A stretch of 40,108 bases of DNA. Origin: a bacterium BMS3Abin06. GTDB taxonomy: Bacteria > Nitrospirota > Thermodesulfovibrionia > UBA6902. Where the stretch lies: NCBI GenBank assembly GCA_002897895.1, contig BDSY01000058.1, forward strand, positions 1 through 40,108, written 5' to 3'. Positions 34,166-40,108 of the stretch are shown here, in pieces (position 1 is the first letter of the stretch; every line of letters starts with the position of its first letter). A program made the translations under genes and the position numbers. The notes beneath the pieces were generated by a model. It saw nothing but the letters and a program-made list of their open reading frames with translations, made no database searches and was not told the DNA's origin.

Positions 34166-35587
34166 TCATCGCTCGTGACCTGTATAATAATTTAAGGCCT
34201 GATCGGTTGTAACAATCGGAATGTTTCTCTCCCGGATGTAATCAATAAGCATCTCCATGGCTTTAATATCCGTAACTTCATTACTCATTATGTTATCAGT
34301 ACTGCTATCATTACTGAATTCATGGAATATGAAAATCAACCACCTGCCTTCTTTTTGTGCCCTGTCTACATATTTATAAGCATCGACTATATTGTCAATG
34401 TCAAGCCTGGCTTCATAGGCGCTCAATTCATAAGGATGTATATTTTTTGGATTAATAGAAAAATCAGTTTGTGCAACACTCGTCCTTGCAGAGCGGTAAT
34501 ATTCAGATACAGCATATAACACATCCATATTATACCAGTTAAAAGGATAAGCAAAATTCTTAATGTTTTGAAATCCATGTGCTTTGAGGACTGCCCTGGA
34601 TTGAGACAATTCGTACCTGATTGTTGCCTCATCCGCATTCCGTAAATCAGGATGATTAACAGTATGAGAACCTATTTCCCATCCTTCTTTATACATTTCC
34701 TCCAACTGGGCCCATGACATATAATATTCCGACTTGCCTACTTCAGCGGTGGCCACCATAAGAGATGCTTTAATGCCTTTGGAATCGAAAAGCGGTTTTG
34801 CCTTTGTATATTGTGTGATAAACGGATGGTCGAACTGGAATGTTACACGCGCACTCCGGGCCGGTGTGTTATTAAAATTCCGCGTATCAATCCGGAAAAC
34901 AATCAGGAGATTATTTTCATAAACGGGCTCCCCGAAATAACGCTTAAAATATTTATTAAAATTCGAGCTGAATTTGCCGATATGCCGCTGGATTTTTTGG
35001 CTGCCGGACCCTTTCATGAAATCTTCATAGACCAGGGGATCATCTTTTACAGCCATGATCTCGTCCTTTATATTTTTATGGAGAATGATATACCTTGCCC
35101 CGCTGTTTCTGAGAGCATCTATGTCATATAGATCAATAAAATTACTGAATAAATCAATAATCTTTGAAAAATTCAGTTTGTTGTTTTCCAGGCGGCTCAT
35201 TATGATCTCAACAAGCCATACATTGGAAGCAAGAATGTCTCTTGTTTCCAATTGCTTTTTCAAAGCATGGCTAAGAAAATATCCGTTAAGAATTTTCTTC
35301 TGGTGAAAAGATTGGTAGTAAGGAAGAGGGTTATAACGGTCCTGTATGATAGCGGGATATTCGATTATGCTGAAATCGCCTTTTTCCTTTAATAGTGCTT
35401 TGTAAAATCCGGGGATATTACGATATTGTATTTTATCCGGTAAGGAATAAGATGAGAGTGCAGAATGGATAATGTTTCCAAATAAAAGCCCACCTGAGTA
35501 GATGTACAGGATCAAGGCAATGCCCGCAAGAAAGGCGACACTGATCAAAATCACATATCCTCTTTTTTTTGAATAAATATTTGGCAA
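34166..35587 (-). CDS. Membrane-anchored NodB deacetylase fused to GT-C-tail-like domain
   Basis: A 473-residue protein with one N-terminal membrane helix (11-31). Residues 60-235 look like the periplasmic tail of GT-C glycosyltransferases (FSIIEYPAI, YYQSFHQKKILNGY, SGARYIILHKN). Residues 243-470 are a NodB polysaccharide deacetylase domain: FQFDHPF (Asp 253, but the second Asp of the usual FDD is His 254), SHTVNHPDL with metal ligands His 308 and His 312, FAYPFN, and FIFHEF with His 422. The Asp-to-His change at a metal position could alter activity. Likely N-deacetylates amino sugars of an exported glycan. It follows the sulfatase-fold pair on the same strand. Confidence 0.78.
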   Translation of the reverse strand: MPNIYSKKRGYVILISVAFLAGIALILYIYSGGLLFGNIIHSALSSYSLPDKIQYRNIPGFYKALLKEKGDFSIIEYPAIIQDRYNPLPYYQSFHQKKILNGYFLSHALKKQLETRDILASNVWLVEIIMSRLENNKLNFSKIIDLFSNFIDLYDIDALRNSGARYIILHKNIKDEIMAVKDDPLVYEDFMKGSGSQKIQRHIGKFSSNFNKYFKRYFGEPVYENNLLIVFRIDTRNFNNTPARSARVTFQFDHPFITQYTKAKPLFDSKGIKASLMVATAEVGKSEYYMSWAQLEEMYKEGWEIGSHTVNHPDLRNADEATIRYELSQSRAVLKAHGFQNIKNFAYPFNWYNMDVLYAVSEYYRSARTSVAQTDFSINPKNIHPYELSAYEARLDIDNIVDAYKYVDRAQKEGRWLIFIFHEFSNDSSTDNIMSNEVTDIKAMEMLIDYIRERNIPIVTTDQALNYYTGHER

Positions 35588-35679
35588 TGTATCCCCGGAA
35601 AATCTAAATAATTGCTGCCGTATATGGGTTGATACGGGTTGTAAAATGAAGAATTATTAAATGTAAGATCACATGCATT

Positions 35680-37686
35680 TTACAACTTGTTTTCAGTATC
35701 CTGCCTGGTAGTTTGTATATTTTCTTTTATAATTCTTTCATTAGCCACCTTAAGGTTTTCATTAATAATATCAAGAAGGCTTTGACCTGTCTCCGGTTCT
35801 TTATCGAAGAGGTTGTTTAGTTCGTGAGGGTCCTGAATAAGATTGAAAAGCATAATTTCATTAGTATCAAGACGATACATCAGTTTATAATCATCTTTCC
35901 ATACAGAAATACATCCACTGGAAATCTCATGCCCTTGACTCATGTTTGTTTTAGCATTCATTGACAACGCAGGCTTCGCATGAAGATTTTTTCCACGCAG
36001 CAGCGGCATAAATGAACGCCCTTCTATCCATGATGGAACCGGAATACCGGCTAAATCAAGAATTGAAGCAGGTATATCAACCTGCTCCACCAGGTCATCA
36101 ATGATTTTTCCCTTAGACTGGCCGGCTTCTTTGATTATAAGTGGAATATATGTCATTGTTTCGTGAAGATAAGGGCCTCCATGTGTGAAAAAACCATGTT
36201 CAAAGCTCTCTCCGTGGTCGGATGTTAATATAATTACAGTGTTGTCCAGCTTATTCTTTTTTTGTAATTTTTCAATGAAATTTTTAAACTGTGAATCAAT
36301 ATACAGTATAAGTTCGTTATATCTCGTTCTTAATATATCAATATCTTTACGGACATCCTCCGGGAAATATTTTTTATCGCCCAGATATCCTTCACGCCTC
36401 AATTTTTTATGTATTAATGCCTGGCTGTCGATATCCCTGAATTTCGGCGAGGAATCAAACCTTCCCATGTAGGGTTCAGGCGGCACATAAGGATTGTGGG
36501 GCGGGTAGAGATGAATCCATGCAAAATAAGGCTCGGGCGGGGCATTGTCAAGAGATTCCATGAAACTGTTAAAAACAATATCGGGCTGTATAATCGTTGC
36601 AGTAAGTTTTGGAGAAATTACGAATAACAATCTGTAAAGAATAAAGTCTTCTTTCATAATCCAGTTATAGAGCCGGATTCTATCCGCGAACATGCGGTAG
36701 AGGGAAGTGTTAATAATTTCAAATAACGAGCTGTGCGGCATTCTCCAGGCAGGAATAATATCAAAATCATTCTTAACGCCCAGTCTTTTAGCCGAAGCAT
36801 AATCATTTGTAATGTATGCCATATTATAGTAGCCGTTGTTTTTCAATACTGATGCTATGTTTTCGTTACGTTTGGAAGATACCTGTCCCTCTACATTGTA
36901 TACCCGGTGGGTCCACACTCTTTTGCCTGTTATCAAACTAACCATAGCCGGAGTAGTCCAGTTGCTGGCTGATTCAGCTCTGGTAAATAATGACGCTGAC
37001 TTTGACCATTCATCAATAAATGGTGTTGTAGGCCTGCTGTAACCATACACAGACATATCCTGTGCGGAGAGAGCATCAAAGATGACCACAATAATATTCG
37101 GCTGCTTTTTGTCTGCAATGGAAGATTGGATGTCTTTTTGCAATTCTTTATTGTCTGTCTGTTTCAGCCATGTGTTATATGTTACTAACGGAATCGCCAG
37201 GGTAAGACATATGCCGAATATCCATACCAGGGGGGTAATCCGTTCCTGAACAATTTCCATCCATCGCACGGCTTTATTACGAAACCTCCATGCAATAAAT
37301 ACAGAAACAAGCAATATACTGACAGATACAATCAATTTAGTTTGCATTGTTACAGTCTTATCGGGCGACACGAGGATTTGTTTGCTTATCCATATCAATG
37401 CACCCAAAAATACAGAACTGCCGATAAACAGGAGCAGGTGTTCAATATTGACTTTTAATCCGAAACGCTTAAAAACCCTTCCGGATGTCCATAACGTTAT
37501 CCATGCAAGCAAAGATGCGGCAACAGCTACTATGCTCCAGAGAATTCCTGCCAGGGCAAGGCTTGGCAGGAATTCAGAAAACGAAGCATAATATCTGAAC
37601 CCGTCCCAGCGGTAGAATGCATCTCCCATAAGGTAAAGGGAAAAAATTACAAATATCAGGCGAAATAACTGTGGATAAGATGCCAT
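35680..37686 (-). CDS. Membrane sulfatase-fold protein with Thr nucleophile, copy 1
   Basis: A 668-residue protein. Five membrane helices span residues 5-175, then the alkaline-phosphatase/sulfatase domain (about 195-620) with metal Asp 204 (VIFDALSAQDMSVYGY), the catalytic segment SNWTTPAMVSLITGKR, and SDHGESFEHGFFTHGG. The position of Cys/Ser in C-x-P-x-R sulfatases is Thr (T244, two before Pro 246), as in phosphoethanolamine and lipoteichoic-acid transferases, so it is more likely a phospho- or glycerophospho-transferase than a sulfatase. The ATG at 37686 follows GGAGGAATTCC. It is paired with a 24-bp-distant paralogue. Confidence 0.85.
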   Translation of the reverse strand: MASYPQLFRLIFVIFSLYLMGDAFYRWDGFRYYASFSEFLPSLALAGILWSIVAVAASLLAWITLWTSGRVFKRFGLKVNIEHLLLFIGSSVFLGALIWISKQILVSPDKTVTMQTKLIVSVSILLVSVFIAWRFRNKAVRWMEIVQERITPLVWIFGICLTLAIPLVTYNTWLKQTDNKELQKDIQSSIADKKQPNIIVVIFDALSAQDMSVYGYSRPTTPFIDEWSKSASLFTRAESASNWTTPAMVSLITGKRVWTHRVYNVEGQVSSKRNENIASVLKNNGYYNMAYITNDYASAKRLGVKNDFDIIPAWRMPHSSLFEIINTSLYRMFADRIRLYNWIMKEDFILYRLLFVISPKLTATIIQPDIVFNSFMESLDNAPPEPYFAWIHLYPPHNPYVPPEPYMGRFDSSPKFRDIDSQALIHKKLRREGYLGDKKYFPEDVRKDIDILRTRYNELILYIDSQFKNFIEKLQKKNKLDNTVIILTSDHGESFEHGFFTHGGPYLHETMTYIPLIIKEAGQSKGKIIDDLVEQVDIPASILDLAGIPVPSWIEGRSFMPLLRGKNLHAKPALSMNAKTNMSQGHEISSGCISVWKDDYKLMYRLDTNEIMLFNLIQDPHELNNLFDKEPETGQSLLDIINENLKVANERIIKENIQTTRQDTENKL
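37620..37665. repeat. 46-bp exact direct repeat shared by sulfatase-fold paralogues, copy 1
   Basis: These 46 bases recur exactly at 39576-39621. Both encode FRLIFVIFSLYLMGD in the first membrane helix, while most of the two genes has diverged. Confidence 0.9.
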
Positions 37687-37710
37687 TGATAGGAATTCCT
37701 CCAGAGAGTA

Positions 37711-39681
37711 TTACTTTCCCTTGCTGATTTTCTCATTAACCTCTTTAAGGTTCTTCAGAATCAAGGCACGGAGAGGCCTGCCGACTTCAGGTTCACGCTC
37801 AAAGAGATTGTCCGACTCTCCCGGGTCTTCCCTGAGATTAAAAAGCAGAGACCTGTCTTCCTCAATACGGTGTATCAGCTTATAATCACCATCCCATACA
37901 GCGATCTTTCCCATTGTAATTTTTTTCCTTTTAAGAGGGTTAGTCAGTAAAGTCATAGAGAATATGGGATACTGCGGCAGGCTTTTGCCATGCATGAGTG
38001 GCTTAAGAGAGCGTCCTTCCATCCAGGAAGGCACCGTGATATCAGCTAAATCCAGAATTGTACAAGAGATATCAACCTGCTCTACAAGGTCATTAATAAT
38101 TCGTCCCCCGGTCTGTCCGGGTAACTTTATAATAAGCGGAATATTAGTAACTTGTTCGTAAAGCTCCTGGCCGCCATGAGTAAGATATCCGTGTTCGAAA
38201 CTCTCTCCGTGATCTGCAGACAAAATAATTACCGTATCTTTCAACATGTCCTTTTTTTGTAATTGTTTAATCAGGTATTTAAACTCTTGATCACAATACC
38301 TTATAAATTCGTCATAACGAGCCCTCAAAGTGTTAAAAGTTTTTTGTCCAATTTTTATGTTCGCACCCTCGCCGGGTCTCGTAAATTTATACTGCCTTTT
38401 TTGTGTTCTTAAATCTGATGAGGAATTAAATAAGCCCATATATGGCTTAGGCGGCAGATAAGGATCATGAGGTGGATTAAGATGAGCCCATACAAAATAA
38501 GGCTCAGAAGGCTTATCAGCGAGGAGTGATAAAATCCCGTTGAAGATTCTTTCAGGCGGGTACTGTGTAACATAAACGTCATTGGAAATTCTAGCCAGCA
38601 GCATACCTAAAAGAAAATCGCTTTTCGTAATCCAGTCATATAGCAAAATTTTATCACCGGCAAGTTCATAAGTCATGTCATTTAACCACCCCAGAAAAGA
38701 GCCGGGTCTATTAAACTCACCGACACCGGGAGCAATGTCAAAATCAGCGGCAATGCCTAATCTGTTAACCGAAGCAAGTGGGTTCTGTATAATAGCAATA
38801 TTGTAATAGCCGTTATTTTTTAAGACCTTCGGCAGGTTATCCGGGGTTAATAATTGGCGCCCGTTCGGGTTATATTGCTGGAGAGTCCACGACCTTTGTC
38901 CGGTCATGAGGCTGAGTGTGTTTGGAAAAGTATAATTGCCTCCTGCTTCAACTCTTGTAAACACTGTCGCATTTTTTGACCATTCACTTATAAAAGGTGT
39001 TGTCGATCTGTGATAACCGTAAACGGACATATCCCGTGCTGTCAAGGCATCAAAGGTTACAAGTATAATATTCGGTCTGTTTTTATGGGCTATGGAAGAT
39101 TGTGCGCTTTCCCGGGATATTAATTTATTTTTACCTCTATCCCCTGTATCGTATATTACAACGGGAATCGAAAGTATTACTATAATGCCGAACAGCCACA
39201 CTAATGGAGTAATTCTCTCCTCGATAATGCATAGTTTCCCGCGAAATATCCATGTGAAAAAAATTGTTGCAAAGATTGCAAAGAATAATACCGTTGATTT
39301 TATCAGGATACTCGAACCGCCGCCGAAAACTGCCCGTTTGCCGACCCAGATTATTATTCCAATTGCTATAATAATAGATATAAACAGCAGTAAATTTTCT
39401 GTATTAATTTTCCATCCCATTCGTTGGCAAAACCATTGAAAAGCCCTTAATGACAGCCATATAATTATGGCTGTTAATGTTGCCGCAATACTCCAGAGGA
39501 TTGATATAAGGGCAATGCTTGACAGGAACTCAGAGAATGTTGCGTAATAACTCACCCCATCCCAGCGAAAAAACACATCTCCCATAAGGTAAAGGGAAAA
39601 AATTACAAATATCAGGCGAAAAACCTGCTGAAATGATACATGTTTGGATGTCGGCATAATAATTCTATCGTCCTTTTTCAT
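37711..39681 (-). CDS. Membrane sulfatase-fold protein with Thr nucleophile, copy 2
   Basis: A 656-residue paralogue of the preceding gene with the same layout: five N-terminal helices, then a metal Asp in VTFDALTARDMSVYGY, NYTFPNTLSLMTGQR with Thr two residues before Pro, and SADHGESFEHGYLTHGG. ATG at 39681 (an alternative Met is nine codons in). Divergence between the copies around the nucleophile (SNWTTPAM and GNYTFPNT) suggests different substrates. It is the first gene of the minus-strand operon, after a good promoter at 39803-39832. Confidence 0.85.
   Translation of the reverse strand: MKKDDRIIMPTSKHVSFQQVFRLIFVIFSLYLMGDVFFRWDGVSYYATFSEFLSSIALISILWSIAATLTAIIIWLSLRAFQWFCQRMGWKINTENLLLFISIIIAIGIIIWVGKRAVFGGGSSILIKSTVLFFAIFATIFFTWIFRGKLCIIEERITPLVWLFGIIVILSIPVVIYDTGDRGKNKLISRESAQSSIAHKNRPNIILVTFDALTARDMSVYGYHRSTTPFISEWSKNATVFTRVEAGGNYTFPNTLSLMTGQRSWTLQQYNPNGRQLLTPDNLPKVLKNNGYYNIAIIQNPLASVNRLGIAADFDIAPGVGEFNRPGSFLGWLNDMTYELAGDKILLYDWITKSDFLLGMLLARISNDVYVTQYPPERIFNGILSLLADKPSEPYFVWAHLNPPHDPYLPPKPYMGLFNSSSDLRTQKRQYKFTRPGEGANIKIGQKTFNTLRARYDEFIRYCDQEFKYLIKQLQKKDMLKDTVIILSADHGESFEHGYLTHGGQELYEQVTNIPLIIKLPGQTGGRIINDLVEQVDISCTILDLADITVPSWMEGRSLKPLMHGKSLPQYPIFSMTLLTNPLKRKKITMGKIAVWDGDYKLIHRIEEDRSLLFNLREDPGESDNLFEREPEVGRPLRALILKNLKEVNEKISKGK
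39576..39621. repeat. 46-bp exact direct repeat, copy 2
   Basis: Identical to 37620-37665, 1956 bp away. It marks recent duplication or gene conversion between the two paralogues. Confidence 0.9.
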
Positions 39682-39775
39682 CTTTCCATGATCGTTTATT
39701 CATTCGGCACATATATTAACCTGGATATATGTAACAGGAGTCTTTGCATTATTTCGGTTAATCTGCAAAACAGGC

Positions 39776-39802
39776 GTTCCTTTTAGTTGACGGCTAAGGA
39801 AC
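39776..39802 (-). other. Stem-loop at the 5' end of the sulfatase-fold transcript
   Basis: GTTCCTT (39776-39782) and AAGGAAC (39796-39802) form a 7-bp stem around 13 bases, lying right at the predicted transcription start. It could protect the 5' end of the mRNA or act as an operator. There is no T-run. Confidence 0.4.
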
Positions 39803-39832
39803 ATTATAGCAAATCATGTTTATATCTGTAAA
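39803..39832 (-). promoter_or_regulatory. Sigma-70 promoter for the minus-strand operon
   Basis: On the minus strand TTTACA (39832-39827, 5/6 match) and TATAAT (39808-39803, perfect) are 18 bp apart, with an extended-10 TG two bases before. Predicted start near 39796, with a leader of about 115 nt to the ATG at 39681. Confidence 0.6.
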
Positions 39833-39880
39833 AAAGCCCGCAGCTTTCCGGTTTATGATTTTATGGAACACTCCCTGCGG
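39830..39880 (-). terminator. Possible terminator of the edge-truncated gene
   Basis: On the minus strand CCGCAG (39880-39875) pairs with CTGCGG (39843-39838) around a long loop, followed by GGC and six T (39835-39830). The stop codon of the gene at 39861 lies in the loop. The long loop makes it uncertain. Confidence 0.3.
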
Positions 39881-40108
39881 TCACCTGCCTGCTTAAATCA
39901 TAGAGATACGTAACTCCCAGCCCGGAATGCCCGAAGGAATCAAGTCTTATGCCGATTGAATCGAGGTGAGAAAGAAAAAAACTCTCCATTGTAGTGTCTC
40001 CGGTAAATAATACCCAGACTCTTTTGCGGCCCCTTAACCGGTCCAGGTCATCAGTATATTCCTTCAATAAATCATCTCTTGATTGTGCAGATGTTTCCCG
40101 GTTTTTAT
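39861..40108 (-). CDS. C-terminal end of a membrane glycosyltransferase-like protein, cut by window edge
   Basis: The frame is open through the right edge: codons upstream of the nominal start (TTG at 40067) continue in frame to 40108, so only about 80 C-terminal residues are present. The end has RVWVLFTGDTTMESFFLSHLDSIGIRLDSF...GVTYLYDLSRQ, which matches the C-terminal region of GT39-type membrane glycosyltransferase-like proteins often seen in exopolysaccharide loci (RVWFLFSH...LLEYLDSIG...GA.VYLYDL, family knowledge). The catalytic part is outside the window. Confidence 0.55.
   Translation of the reverse strand, partial: KNRETSAQSRDDLLKEYTDDLDRLRGRKRVWVLFTGDTTMESFFLSHLDSIGIRLDSFGHSGLGVTYLYDLSRQVTAGSVP

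Overview
The window looks like chromosome from a Gram-negative, sigma-54-using bacterium of moderate GC, most likely an uncultivated Nitrospirota or Desulfobacterota-type lineage. That guess rests on gene order (DUF4390 next to an NtrY-like kinase; two-subunit transketolase followed by ftsE-ftsX-envC-ctp) and on dispersed inverted repeats of the TGTCATTGCGAG and TGTCAT-CCCGA kinds. No rRNA, tRNA or CRISPR array was seen, so the taxonomy is inference only.

Layout. 1-1.5 kb: an edge-truncated DDE transposase (minus) and a small DUF6788-type gene. 1.6-4.2 kb: NtrY-like membrane kinase plus DUF4390 protein (minus). 4.4-7.9 kb: a second signalling operon with the QseE-QseG-QseF (GlrK-YfhG-GlrR) order: HAMP histidine kinase, TPR-like lipoprotein, sigma-54 response regulator. 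Just downstream, a textbook -24/-12 promoter (8093-8108) precedes a 56-residue cysteine-rich ORF (8168-8338) that was not called by simple length cut-offs. 8.5-9.2 kb: hisI and a YraN-family gene, then a 146-bp MITE-like element. 9.6-15.6 kb: transketolase N and C subunits, ftsE, ftsX, an EnvC-like protein and a C-terminal processing protease, mostly with 4-8 bp overlaps; this is a housekeeping operon for carbon metabolism and septal wall splitting.

15.6-40.1 kb is a surface-glycan locus. It has GT2 transferases, GalE and other sugar epimerases, a likely GDP-D-glycero-alpha-D-manno-heptose set (HddC, HddA, GmhA and a histidine-phosphatase that may stand in for GmhB), GT-C membrane transferases, a nucleotide-sugar dehydrogenase, a nitroreductase, an alpha/alpha-toroid lyase-like protein, and a minus-strand block of modifying enzymes: a NodB deacetylase fused to a GT-C-tail-like domain and two tandem membrane sulfatase-fold proteins with a threonine at the nucleophile position. 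No flippase, polymerase or ABC exporter was recognised inside the window, so export must be encoded elsewhere or by the unassigned membrane proteins.

The main things to look at again are the sigma-54 promoter/Cys-rich gene next to its probable activator, degenerate 7-bp repeat arrays (including one inside the transketolase C-subunit coding sequence and inverted copies flanking an epimerase gene), two MITE-like nested inverted repeats, and a possible CTG start codon.
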